Assembly: GCA_034003585.1 (NCBI GenBank)
Contig: JAVEYH010000025.1
Coordinates: forward strand, 1-34,391
DNA length: 34,391 bases
Reading direction: 5' to 3'
Origin: JAPXSY01 sp034003585
Lineage (GTDB): Bacteria > Verrucomicrobiota > Kiritimatiellia > RFP12 > UBA1067
Made by a program: the position numbers and the translations under genes
The notes under the pieces: generated by a model
The model's database searches: none
Told to the model about the DNA's origin: nothing
Seen by the model: the letters and a program-made list of their open reading frames with translations, nothing else
Part shown: positions 19,007 through 27,366 of the stretch, piece by piece
How the letters are laid out: the number at the start of each line of letters is the position of its first letter
Numbering within the stretch: the stretch's first letter is position 1

Positions 19007-19852
19007 ATGGCCACATTCAAGATCGCCGCAAACATGGAGTTCGTCAGGAGTGCCGACAAGGGCTTCGAAGAGGGGGTGAAGATCGCCGCCGGGTTGGGGT
19101 ACCGGTACGTCGAGCCCATGGTGCACACCGGCTGGGAGCTGCTCAGCGAAGCCCACTATTTCCACTCCTACTCGATGGAGCAGGACAACCTGCTGATGAA
19201 GGAGATCTGCGACCGGCACGGCGTGAAGGTCGCGAGCCTCAGCGGCCACAGCCCCCTGATGCGGCCCGAGGCCGCCGTGCCGCGCCTGACTCGGGCCATC
19301 GAGCTCGCCGACGTTTGCGGAGCGCGGTTCGTCAACACCGATGAGATGGCCAATCCGGTGTGGATGGACGACGCCTTCGCCCACGAGGTCATGCGCTACA
19401 CGCTCACGCGCGCCGCGCAGTGCGCCGCGCGGCACAAGGTCTGGCTCTGCATCGAGCCGCACGGCGTCTACACGCGCACCTCGGCGGGGCTGATGAAGAT
19501 CGTCCGGCTGGTCGACTCCCCGTGGGTGCAGGTGAACTGGGACACCGGCAACGCGTACCTCGCGGGTGCCGAGGATCCCTATGACGGGCTGGCCGCTGTC
19601 CGCGACGCCGTGTATCATGTTCACGCCAAAGACATCTCCATGCAACAGAGCGGTGCCGAGCGCGGCAAGGTCACCGGCACGCCGGTGGGGTGCGCCTGCG
19701 GCGACGGCGTGGTGGACTGGCAGCGCGTGTTCGCGATCCTCGCGCCGCTCGACCGCGAGATTTTCTTCAGCGTCGAGTGCGGCACGATCGAGCAGGCCGG
19801 CCGGAGCCTCGAATTCCTCCGCAGGGAGATGGGGCCTTTTTTGGCGGGATGA
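19007..19852 (+). CDS. Sugar phosphate isomerase/epimerase family protein (AP-endonuclease-2-like TIM barrel)
   Basis: A 281-residue TIM-barrel protein of the xylose isomerase-like superfamily (PF01261 type). Visible features are a barrel start (FKIAANMEFVRSADKGFEEGVKIAAGLGYRYVEP), LCIEPHGVYTRTSAGLMKIV with a metal-ligand Glu, VNWDTGNAYLAG, VYHVHAKDI with metal-ligand His residues, and a late EC in FSVECGTIEQAG. Such enzymes isomerise or epimerise sugars, and several act on 3-keto-sugars by elimination or epimerisation. There is no signal peptide, so it is probably cytoplasmic. First gene of a five-gene plus-strand cluster divergent from the AraC regulator; the next gene starts 58 bases on. 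Confidence 0.88.
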   Translation: MATFKIAANMEFVRSADKGFEEGVKIAAGLGYRYVEPMVHTGWELLSEAHYFHSYSMEQDNLLMKEICDRHGVKVASLSGHSPLMRPEAAVPRLTRAIELADVCGARFVNTDEMANPVWMDDAFAHEVMRYTLTRAAQCAARHKVWLCIEPHGVYTRTSAGLMKIVRLVDSPWVQVNWDTGNAYLAGAEDPYDGLAAVRDAVYHVHAKDISMQQSGAERGKVTGTPVGCACGDGVVDWQRVFAILAPLDREIFFSVECGTIEQAGRSLEFLRREMGPFLAG

Positions 19853-19853
19853 A

Positions 19854-19895
19854 AAACCTGAAACCTGAAACCTGAAACTTGAAACCAGAAACCGG
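19854..19895. repeat. Heptamer tandem array (AAACCTG type, six units)
   Basis: Six 7-bp units run without interruption: AAACCTG three times, then AAACTTG, AAACCAG and AAACCGG. The array starts one base after the isomerase stop codon and ends 15 bases before the next ATG, just ahead of an AAAGGAGAG ribosome site. It fills most of the intergenic space within a likely operon. Confidence 0.85.
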
Positions 19896-19910
19896 GCACA
19901 AAGGAGAGTC

Positions 19911-21293
19911 ATGAAAAAAAACCTTACGAGACGGTCGTTTCTTGCAGCGTCGCTGGCGGCAGGTTCTTTGCCGTCAGTCATTCCGGCGGGGGTCGTCAGG
20001 GCGCAGGAGGGAAGGCCGACCCCTTCCAACCGGGTGACCTTCGCGCTGATCGGCTCCGGGAGCATGGGTACGGGCGGCATGCGGAACGTGCTCAAGAACA
20101 AGGACGCGCAGGTCATCGCCACGTGCGACCCCTTCAAGAGCCGCCGCGAGCGGGGCGCGAAGCTGGTCGACGAGACGTATCAGACCACGGGATGCGCGGC
20201 GTACGGCGATTTCCGCGAGCTGCTGGCGCGCAAGGACCTCGACTGCGTGGAGATCGCGACGGGCGACTACTGGCACGTGCCGCTGGCCCTGTATGCGGTG
20301 CGCGCCGGTAAGGACGTCTACGTCGAGAAGCCGCTGGGCGTGGCGATGCAGTGGGCCTGGGTGTTGCGCGAGGAGATCAGGAAGCGCAAAGCGGTCTTCC
20401 AGTTCGGCACCTGGCAACGCTCGCAACGCCATTTCCGTAATGCGTGCGAGCTGGTGCGGAACGGCGTGCTCGGCAAGGTACAGCGCGTGGAGGCGTGGAG
20501 CCACGGCCTGGGCAGCGACGTGGGCGGCATTTTCAACGAGGGCAGCGCGATCCGCAATTTCCACATCAACGGCCTTAAGCCGTCGCCCGTGCCGGATGAC
20601 TTGGACTACAACATGTGGCAGGGCCCCGCGCCTGCGCGCGTCCACACCAATGTGCGGACCATGACGCACGGCATCTGGCACATTTCGGACTATGCGCTGG
20701 GATTCATCGCGGGATGGGGGATCCATCCGATCGACATTGTCCAATGGGGTCTGGGCACGGACCACTCGGCGCCGGTCAGCTATCAGGGCACGGGCCGTTT
20801 CCCGGATGTGCGCGGCCTGTTCGACACGCTCGCCACCTGGGACGTGCAGTGCCAATACGGCAATGGCGTGGAGCTGCACTTCATGGATTGGCTGACCGCC
20901 AAGCCGATCGTCGAGGCGTACCGTCCGGGCTGCGACCACGGCACGACCTTCTTCGGCGAAAAGGGGTGGATCAGCGTGGACCGCGGATCCCTGCGCACCA
21001 GCGACAAAGCGTGGCAGAAAATCCAGTGGGGCGAAAAGGACATCACGCTGTATGCCAGCAAGGGCAGCCAGTGGGACAACTTCATCCAGTGCGTCAGAAC
21101 GCGCGAGCCGACGGTCAACCCGATCGAATCGGCGGTCAACGGCGATTTGATCTGCCACCTCTCCGACTTCGCCGTCCGCACGGGGCGGGAAATCAAATGG
21201 GATCCCAAGACGGAGAAAATCATCGGCGACAAGGAGGCAGAGCTTTTCCTCGACCGCACGCCGCGCGCGCCGTGGAAGGTGGAGCCCGCGTAA
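19911..21293 (+). CDS. Tat-exported Gfo/Idh/MocA family oxidoreductase
   Basis: A 460-residue NAD(P)-dependent sugar oxidoreductase with a twin-arginine signal (LTRRSFLAASLAAG), so it is exported folded with cofactor to the periplasm. The Rossmann domain has FALIGSGSMGTGG and YVEKPLG, with catalytic-type E139-K140-P141. The C-terminal domain carries GIHPID, with His272 and Asp275 in the usual active-site positions. Family members oxidise a sugar hydroxyl, often at C3, with tightly bound NAD(H). Tat-exported versions beside TIM-barrel isomerases are common in PVC and Bacteroidota sugar loci. Start ATG 19911 follows AAAGGAGAG. It is 55 bases from the DUF6807 gene. Confidence 0.92.
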   Translation: MKKNLTRRSFLAASLAAGSLPSVIPAGVVRAQEGRPTPSNRVTFALIGSGSMGTGGMRNVLKNKDAQVIATCDPFKSRRERGAKLVDETYQTTGCAAYGDFRELLARKDLDCVEIATGDYWHVPLALYAVRAGKDVYVEKPLGVAMQWAWVLREEIRKRKAVFQFGTWQRSQRHFRNACELVRNGVLGKVQRVEAWSHGLGSDVGGIFNEGSAIRNFHINGLKPSPVPDDLDYNMWQGPAPARVHTNVRTMTHGIWHISDYALGFIAGWGIHPIDIVQWGLGTDHSAPVSYQGTGRFPDVRGLFDTLATWDVQCQYGNGVELHFMDWLTAKPIVEAYRPGCDHGTTFFGEKGWISVDRGSLRTSDKAWQKIQWGEKDITLYASKGSQWDNFIQCVRTREPTVNPIESAVNGDLICHLSDFAVRTGREIKWDPKTEKIIGDKEAELFLDRTPRAPWKVEPA

Positions 21294-21348
21294 ACACGGG
21301 CTGTCCTTTCGCGGGCCGGGAGCCGCTCGTCGGGAGTCGGACACAACC

Positions 21349-22395
21349 ATGAAAACACAAGGAACAGGGCACCATCCAGAGCGGATTAAGGCAGAGCATA
21401 GCCGTTGGGCGATATCAGGTAGGGACGGTTCCCAGAACCGTCCGCAGGCGCCTCGGAAAGCCGTCCCTGCCCGAAACGGACACGCTTTAAAAATAGCCGC
21501 TCTGGCCTTGCAGCTCTCCGTTTTGCCCGTTCTCGCGGAGAGAAAGTTTCAGTGGGACACAACGACCACCAACCAGGTCGCGCTGCGGTGCGGCGGCGCG
21601 GACGTGTGGCGGTTCCATTTCGACCCCGCAAAAGAAGCCAAGCCCTTTTTCGACCCAGTATGCGTGGCGGGGGGGCCGTCGCTGACGTGGGCGCGCCCGC
21701 CGGACCACGCGTGGCACTACGGGCTCTGGTTCTCGTGGAAATACATCAACGGTGTCAACTACTGGGAAGAGCGGGGAGGGAAGTCGCCGGGCGAAACCTT
21801 CTGGACGGCACCGGAGATCGAGCGGCATGACGACGGCAGCGCGGTGATCGTCTGCGGCCTGGGATACCGGACGGGTGCCACGAACGAGCCGGTTCTGAAA
21901 GAGCGGCGCACGATCGCGATATCCGCGCCGGACGCGTCGGGTGCCTACCGCATGGACTGGACGCTTGTTCTTACGGCAGGCGACCAAACCGTGACTCTTC
22001 ATGCGCCCGGCGGGTACACGGGGCTTTCCGTGCGTTTCGCGGAGGCGTTTTCGAACGTCGAGACTGTCGTGTCGTCGGTCGGGCGCGTGCCGCATCCGCA
22101 GAACCGGCTCGACGTGACCGGCGCTGCGGCAGACCAGAACGGGCTCATCGCGGGACACCCTTACGGAATCGCGATGATCCTGCATCCGGACAATCCCCGT
22201 GCCCCCGGCAATTGGTTTGTGGTCGACCGGCCTCAAGTCCCCTTTCACTATCTCAACGCCTCGTTCCCGATGCGTGATCCGCACACACTCCGCCCCAACG
22301 AGACCCTGACGATCCGCTACCGCGTCTGCGTCCATCCCGGACGTTGGGATAACCGGACCCTCCGTACAAAAATTACCGCGTGGCTTTCACCTTAA
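21349..22395 (+). CDS. DUF6807 (PmoA-like) family protein with a repeat-bearing N-terminus
   Basis: A 348-residue frame whose core from about residue 64 matches the DUF6807 family, sometimes labelled methane oxygenase PmoA: WRFHFDPAKEAKPFFDPV, PDHAWHYGLWFSWKYINGVNYWEE, and PHPQNRLDVTG. The PmoA label does not imply methane oxidation; members sit in sugar-degradation loci and their reaction is unknown. A typical signal-like stretch (ALKIAALALQLSVLPVLAE) begins only at residue 46. The preceding 45 residues include a translated extragenic repeat (21421-21468). No ATG lies between, so either the repeat was inserted in frame or a non-ATG start is used. It contains a 7-G run near 21669. Confidence 0.8.
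   Translation: MKTQGTGHHPERIKAEHSRWAISGRDGSQNRPQAPRKAVPARNGHALKIAALALQLSVLPVLAERKFQWDTTTTNQVALRCGGADVWRFHFDPAKEAKPFFDPVCVAGGPSLTWARPPDHAWHYGLWFSWKYINGVNYWEERGGKSPGETFWTAPEIERHDDGSAVIVCGLGYRTGATNEPVLKERRTIAISAPDASGAYRMDWTLVLTAGDQTVTLHAPGGYTGLSVRFAEAFSNVETVVSSVGRVPHPQNRLDVTGAAADQNGLIAGHPYGIAMILHPDNPRAPGNWFVVDRPQVPFHYLNASFPMRDPHTLRPNETLTIRYRVCVHPGRWDNRTLRTKITAWLSP
21421..21468. repeat. REP-like compound hairpin inside the 5' end of the DUF6807 gene
   Basis: AGGGACGG (21421-21428) and CCGTCCCT (21461-21468) form an outer 8-bp inverted repeat. GGACGGTT (21423-21430) and AACCGTCC (21436-21443) form a competing 8-bp stem with a 5-base loop. The sequence style matches short GGACGG-type extragenic repeats I recall from Kiritimatiellota-like genomes (recollection only). 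It lies within the open frame. Confidence 0.7.
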
Positions 22396-22446
22396 CACAC
22401 ATTCTCATTAAGCAGGTATGGGCCATTAAAAAAACAGGAGTGTCCA

Positions 22447-24828
22447 ATGAAAGCGAAGAAAGGATTCGCGATATGGTGCGGTCTGTTGTTTGTCGCGCAG
22501 GCCGCGTTATCCCAAACAACGACCCGCATCTGGGCACTGAACGCGGGAAGCGCCACCCGGTACGGTGATTTCGCAGGCGACACAAACACCGGCAACTGGT
22601 ATACCCCGCAAAGCGTCACGAACCTTTCCGGGGTAAGTGATCCGGCCCCTTCGCAGGTTTATCAATCCGGAAAGTGGTGCGGTTTCTCAAAAACGCCGTT
22701 CACCTATAGGGCTAGAGCGTTGAAACCGTTGGGGCATTACACGTTGCGCCTGCATTACAACGTGTCGGACAGCAACCACAAATTTGACGTGACGGTAAAC
22801 GGCACAAAAATGTGGGAGGGGTATCACACATTTGCGGAGGTGGGAAACCGGACAAAGGTCGCTTTGATTGCCGGATGCCCGTTTCAGGCGTCAGAGGAAG
22901 GTGAATGTGCGGTTCTCTTCGAGGTTCCGTATCCGGGCAACACCAACTCGGTTATCCACGGCATGGAGATCGTGGAGGATGCGACCAACAACCCGGTTCG
23001 GCCTAGCGCGATGTGTTGGCCTGTTGCGGTGCCAGGCTCCTCGCCAGCCGTGTACAGGGTTGGTGTCGGGCTGGAATGGCCCGACACGCAGTATGGCAAT
23101 CTCATACAGCCATCGTTCACCGTGTTCCGGGCCACGAACGAGACAGCCGCCTTTCACCCGATCGCCTTGGTTTCCAACGCAACGGGATTTGTCGATACGG
23201 ATACCCTGCCGGGCATGACGAACCGTTATTTTATTAAGTTGGGGATATGGCCGGGAACGTTCGAAGGCGCACCTGAGACGAACGACACGGCATTGATCGT
23301 TATTCCCCTCTCGTCCGATTATTACGCGACCCCCTACCGCCGCATTTGGGCCGTAAGCAGCGGGGACACCCAGCCTGTTGGGGAGTTTTCGGCGGATACG
23401 CGATTTTCCTCTTCATTGGTTGCCGGCTATAGGGCAACAACCCCCGCGATTCCGGCATCTGTGGGTTGGCCGGCCCCGGCCGCGGTCTATCAGAACGGCC
23501 GATATTCCAAATCCAATTTCTATTATCTTTTCCCTGTCGCCACCAACAGACTGTACCGCGCCCGCCTGCATTTTTCAGAGGCATGGTCGGTCGCCACACG
23601 GCGCTTCAACGTGTCGGTCAACGGAAACACCGTGACCAACGGGTACTGTATCTATGAGGCGGCAGGCGGCCTCAACACGGCGACCGTTCTGGAAGCCGAC
23701 TGCTGGTCCGGAACAAACGGTCAGATCCAGATCACATTGTCCAAGGGAAGTGTTGACAACCCGGTCATCTGCGGCGTCGAAGTGGTCGAGCCTTCCGACA
23801 GGCCGGGAGAGTTTCCGGTCATCGCCGCCAATGCGTGGGAGGGTGTGGCGGAACTCCGGGCCGTTCAAGGCAACACCTCCTTTTCGGCTACGGTCTGGCG
23901 CGCCGAACAACCGGGGGGGGGCTATGTTTCCTTGGGTAAAAAGCTTTTCTTCCGCGGCGCGTGGGGCGACACCGCGGAAACCGGGATTGAGACCAACAAA
24001 AGCTACCGGTATGTTGTTCAGGGAGACACGGAAACACCGGATGCCGACAATCCGGGGGTAACCGTAGAACGCTTTGTGCCCAACCGCTATTCAATCTGCA
24101 TGGGGCCTATTCCCCAAGCGCACTTTGTGCCCACAAACGGATCCATCCTTCAAGGGTCGGCCTCCTACTATGCGGTAAGCTATCCGTTTGACCGCACGAC
24201 TGTGGCCGGGCCGGCCCCGCAGGCGGTTTATCAGCAACAGCTTTGTGGCTCCACGCTCACCTTTTTCTTCACCAACCTGCATGCCCATGCCCTTTACCGC
24301 ATACGTCTGCACAGTGCGGAAACCGCCAATGTCCCTTCCCGGACTTTTAGGGTTGTGGCCAACGGCGTAACCAATGTTACCGGATACTGCATCGCGGAAA
24401 CGGCGGGAGGGATTGACCGTGCCGCATCCGTCGACTTCGAGACCGCGGCCAGTGATGCGGGTACCATCGAGCTCGTTTTGACAGGTTCTTCGAATGTCCC
24501 GCTGGTGGGCGGGATTGAAGTCCGCGCGACACCGGTGACAGCGGCCCCCGCCGGGTTGTCGGCAGAACCCGGAAGCGGCAAAGTGACGCTCACTTGGCAA
24601 GTTGTCACGGGCGCGGACGGATATGCCATTTACCGCACAGAGGAGGGCGGCACGGAACAGGAGATCGCCAGAGTCACGACGCCCTTCTTTACGGATCTGT
24701 CCGGGATGATCGGCACCACATACGACTACTCGGTTCGGGCTTTCAACGAATGGGGCGAAGGCCCCGCCGCCACGTCTTCAAGCTGCCGCTTCCCCCCGCC
24801 GAAAGGGACCCTAATCCGTGTGCTTTAA
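22447..24828 (+). CDS. Secreted protein with three malectin-like domains and a C-terminal Fn3 domain
   Basis: A 793-residue exported protein (signal MKAKKGFAIWCGLLFVAQAALSQ). Three related beta-sandwich modules resemble malectin, a diglucose-binding fold: about residues 27-180 (IWALNAGSATRYGDFAGD ... YTLRLHYNVSDSNHKFDVTVNG ... IHGMEIVED), 297-450 (RIWAVSSGD ... YRARLHFSEAWSVATRRFNVSVNG ... CGVEVVEP) and 550-695 (MGPIPQAHFVP ... YRIRLHSAETANVPSRTFRVVANG ... GGIEVRATP). The first two are followed by shorter linker domains. A fibronectin type III domain closes the protein (KVTLTWQVVTGADGYAIYR). There is no catalytic motif, so it is probably a carbohydrate-binding or surface-scaffolding protein. 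GC content is visibly lower than in neighbours, suggesting separate acquisition. It contains a 9-G tract at 23913-23921. AGGAG precedes the ATG. It overlaps the ThuA-like gene by 11 bases. Confidence 0.8.
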   Translation: MKAKKGFAIWCGLLFVAQAALSQTTTRIWALNAGSATRYGDFAGDTNTGNWYTPQSVTNLSGVSDPAPSQVYQSGKWCGFSKTPFTYRARALKPLGHYTLRLHYNVSDSNHKFDVTVNGTKMWEGYHTFAEVGNRTKVALIAGCPFQASEEGECAVLFEVPYPGNTNSVIHGMEIVEDATNNPVRPSAMCWPVAVPGSSPAVYRVGVGLEWPDTQYGNLIQPSFTVFRATNETAAFHPIALVSNATGFVDTDTLPGMTNRYFIKLGIWPGTFEGAPETNDTALIVIPLSSDYYATPYRRIWAVSSGDTQPVGEFSADTRFSSSLVAGYRATTPAIPASVGWPAPAAVYQNGRYSKSNFYYLFPVATNRLYRARLHFSEAWSVATRRFNVSVNGNTVTNGYCIYEAAGGLNTATVLEADCWSGTNGQIQITLSKGSVDNPVICGVEVVEPSDRPGEFPVIAANAWEGVAELRAVQGNTSFSATVWRAEQPGGGYVSLGKKLFFRGAWGDTAETGIETNKSYRYVVQGDTETPDADNPGVTVERFVPNRYSICMGPIPQAHFVPTNGSILQGSASYYAVSYPFDRTTVAGPAPQAVYQQQLCGSTLTFFFTNLHAHALYRIRLHSAETANVPSRTFRVVANGVTNVTGYCIAETAGGIDRAASVDFETAASDAGTIELVLTGSSNVPLVGGIEVRATPVTAAPAGLSAEPGSGKVTLTWQVVTGADGYAIYRTEEGGTEQEIARVTTPFFTDLSGMIGTTYDYSVRAFNEWGEGPAATSSSCRFPPPKGTLIRVL

Positions 24829-25645
24829 CCCGAGGATCAGGGGCGCAGCCGTTTTTGCCGCAGGCGCGCTGCTGCTGTTTGCGGGGCTGTCTGCGGCAGA
24901 AGGCGGCGGGCCGGAAACACGGTGGGCCGTTCAAACATCGACGGAATCCGTTCCACACCTTATCCGCATATTGATCCTTACAGGCGCGAACAACCATACG
25001 TGGCGGGAGACGACCACGACGCTGAAGGCGATTATTGCCCGAGCCCCGCGTTTCTCCGTTGAAGTGGAGGAACAGCCGTGGATGATGAAGCCAAAGGATC
25101 TCGAAGGGCTCGACCTGCTTCTTTCGAACTGGAACACCTTCGGGATGAGCGACGCGGAGAAACAGGCGCACGGGTGGGACAAACCGATGCGCGAGGCTTT
25201 TCTCGCCTGGGTCAAGAAGGGCGGCGGCTTTTTTGTGCTGCACGCGGGCGGCAGCCTCTTTTACGAATGGGACGAATTCCAGACGCTGACGGGAGGCTCG
25301 TGGGAGAAAGGCACCTTCCACCCGCAGCGGCAGGCGTTTACGGTGAGCATCGCGGACAAGGCGCACCCCGTGACGCGGGGCTTGGCGGACTTCGGGACGT
25401 TCGACGAGCCGTGGCAGCGGGTGGCGAACCGCAATCCCGCGCGCCGCGTGCTGGCGACGGCCACGATCGGCAAGGCGGGCGGGGGTTCGGGCGAGCCGGA
25501 ACCGTTTCTCTGGACCACGGCGATGGGGCAGGGCCGGGGCCTCACCCTGATGCTGGGGCATGACGTCCAGGCGCTGGAGGCCCCCGGCTGTCAGGCGCTC
25601 ATCCTGCGCGGCGCGGAGTGGGCCGCGACCGGGGAGGTGAAATAA
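24818..25645 (+). CDS. ThuA-like domain protein
   Basis: A 275-residue protein with a signal-like N-terminus (AAVFAAGALLLFAGLSAAEGG), followed by a ThuA-like domain (PF06283, a glutamine-amidotransferase-like fold): ILILTGANNHTWRETTTTLKAII, LLLSNWNTFG, FFVLHAGGSLFYEWDEFQTLTGG and FLWTTAMGQGRGLTLMLGHD. The founding protein ThuA acts with the Gfo/Idh/MocA enzyme ThuB in trehalose or 3-keto-disaccharide use in rhizobia. The GTG start at 24818 overlaps the end of the malectin gene by 11 bases, with AAAGGGA upstream, indicating coupled translation. It is the last gene of the cluster and converges on the symporter gene. Confidence 0.85.
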   Translation: MCFNPRIRGAAVFAAGALLLFAGLSAAEGGGPETRWAVQTSTESVPHLIRILILTGANNHTWRETTTTLKAIIARAPRFSVEVEEQPWMMKPKDLEGLDLLLSNWNTFGMSDAEKQAHGWDKPMREAFLAWVKKGGGFFVLHAGGSLFYEWDEFQTLTGGSWEKGTFHPQRQAFTVSIADKAHPVTRGLADFGTFDEPWQRVANRNPARRVLATATIGKAGGGSGEPEPFLWTTAMGQGRGLTLMLGHDVQALEAPGCQALILRGAEWAATGEVK

Positions 25646-25695
25646 TAAGGCGGAAAGGAGCGCTACGCTCAGCTATCTTCCTGGCCTTACCTTAT
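25645..25695. terminator. Three-tier stem between convergent genes
   Basis: ATAAGG (25645-25650) pairs with CCTTAT (25690-25695), GGAA (25652-25655) with TTCC (25678-25681), and GAGCG (25658-25662) with CGCTC (25666-25670) around CTA. It starts on the last base of the ThuA-like stop codon. It probably marks the 3' end of the cluster, although no long T-run follows. The rest of the gap to 25752 shows nothing else. Confidence 0.5.
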
Positions 25696-25752
25696 CGCCC
25701 CTCGTTTCCGTTCACATGCCCGTACCCGTATCCGCACTTGCCTTTTTTGCGG

Positions 25753-27348
25753 TCACGTTCCGTCCGTGACCTGGTGTACGGGATCGCGGCGCGCCCAGGC
25801 GCGGCGGATGAGCAGGCAGGTGCAGGCGATCAGGCCGAGATAGAAAAGGCGCGTGGCGATCACCCAGGGCACCTGCCCGGGCGCATAGAGGGGCACGAGG
25901 CGGCCGTCCACGGCCTTCCGCATCAGGATCGTCTTCCAGCCGTCGGTCACCAGCCAGCCCGCGAGGATCGCAAACAGGAAAGCCGGGGTGATGAACGTCA
26001 TGACGCGCTTGAAGAAGCGCGGCAGGCGCAGCGCGGAACCGGCGTGCAACGCATTCCAGCCTCGTGACGGGCCGAAGAAGAACAGGAAGACGCAGGCTTC
26101 GATCAAACCGAACATCGGCAGGCCGAACGAGCTGAACCAGAAGTCCATCTCGTCCAGCACGCCGTTGCCGAAGATCGCGAAATGCGCGGCGAGAAAGGCC
26201 AGCAGGCTGATGGCGGTGACGCAGCGTTTGCGGTTGAATCCGAACTCCTCCTCCAGAAAGGCCACGGCGGGCTGCAGAATCGAGACCGAGCTGGTGCAGC
26301 CCGCGATAAAGAGCAGCAGAAACCAGGCGAAGCCGACCCACGCGCCGCCCGCCATGTGGTTGAAGATCAGCGGCATGGTGCGGAAAGCGAGGCCGAAGGT
26401 GCCGCCTTCGACCGCCTCGGTGGCGCCGACGGGTCCGAAGAAGAGGAAGGCGGCCGGGATGACGATCGAACCCCCGAGCACGATCTCGGCGAATTCGTTC
26501 AGGAAGGCTGCGGTGGTGGAGGAGAGCAGCGCGTCGTCGCGCGGTTTCAGATATGTGGCGTAGGTGAGCAGCACGCCGATGCCGACGGAGGTTGAGAAGA
26601 AGACCTGACCCGCGGCCTCCAGCCAGACTTTGCCGTTGCGGAGCGCGGCGAAATCGGGGTTCCAGAGGAAGCCCATCGCGCGGTCCAGGTTCCACTCCGG
26701 CCGCACGGGCGCGCCCAGGGTGAAGACACGGATCATCAGGGTGACCGCGGTGACGAAGAGCAGCGGCATGGCGATCTTGCAGAAACGCTCGATCCCGTTG
26801 CTGACGCCGTGGTAGATGACGTAGAAATTACAGGCGAAGGTGATCAGGAAAAAACCGTAGGCCGGTCCGCGGCCGCTGAAAAAGGTGCCGGTGCCGCTGA
26901 GGTAACTGCCGAGGAAGGAGCCCATGTCCGCCGCACTCCCGGCGGCGGCGTACCGGCCGGTCAGCGCGAACGCGCTGTAGGCCAGGGTCCACGACTCAAT
27001 GTAGACGTAATAGAAAAAGATGCCGAGCGCGCCGGTGATGCCCAGCACGCCGAGGTATTTCAGGGCCGGGTGGCGGCGATCGCCCACCGCATCGAAGACT
27101 CCCGGCGCGCTGCCGTGGCCGAACTGTCCGCCGTAACGGCCCATGGACCACTCCATCCAGCAGAGCGGCAAAGCGAGGAAGACGAAGGCGATGAAGTACG
27201 GGATCATGAAGGCACCGCCGCCGTTGCGCGCGGCCACGCCGGGAAAGCGCAGAAAATTGCCGAGACCGACCGCGCTGCCGGCCGCCGCCAGGACCACGCC
27301 GATCCGGCTGCCCCAGGCGTCGCGTTGTTTTTTCTCACGGTGTGGCAT
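25753..27348 (-). CDS. Neurotransmitter:sodium symporter (NSS) family transporter
   Basis: A 531-residue inner-membrane transporter with about 12 hydrophobic helices. TM1 carries the family signature RIGVVLAAAGSAVGLGNFLRFPGVAARNGGGAFMIPY, where the unwound helix binds Na+ and substrate. Bacterial homologues (LeuT, TnaT, MhsT) import amino acids; the substrate here is not predictable. The start MPHREKKQRDAWGSR is typical, with only a weak ribosome site (GGACACCGG). The upstream lipoprotein gene ends 18 bases before it on the same strand, so the three minus-strand genes form an operon whose last member is this transporter. Confidence 0.93.
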   Translation of the reverse strand: MPHREKKQRDAWGSRIGVVLAAAGSAVGLGNFLRFPGVAARNGGGAFMIPYFIAFVFLALPLCWMEWSMGRYGGQFGHGSAPGVFDAVGDRRHPALKYLGVLGITGALGIFFYYVYIESWTLAYSAFALTGRYAAAGSAADMGSFLGSYLSGTGTFFSGRGPAYGFFLITFACNFYVIYHGVSNGIERFCKIAMPLLFVTAVTLMIRVFTLGAPVRPEWNLDRAMGFLWNPDFAALRNGKVWLEAAGQVFFSTSVGIGVLLTYATYLKPRDDALLSSTTAAFLNEFAEIVLGGSIVIPAAFLFFGPVGATEAVEGGTFGLAFRTMPLIFNHMAGGAWVGFAWFLLLFIAGCTSSVSILQPAVAFLEEEFGFNRKRCVTAISLLAFLAAHFAIFGNGVLDEMDFWFSSFGLPMFGLIEACVFLFFFGPSRGWNALHAGSALRLPRFFKRVMTFITPAFLFAILAGWLVTDGWKTILMRKAVDGRLVPLYAPGQVPWVIATRLFYLGLIACTCLLIRRAWARRDPVHQVTDGT

Positions 27349-27366
27349 GGTCCGGTGTCCGTCGCA

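Noticed and set aside
25751..25775. TCACG/CGTGA hairpin at the symporter stop as a terminator
   Set aside because: The adjacent homopolymer is T before the hairpin on plus and A after it on minus, the wrong side for a rho-independent terminator in either direction.
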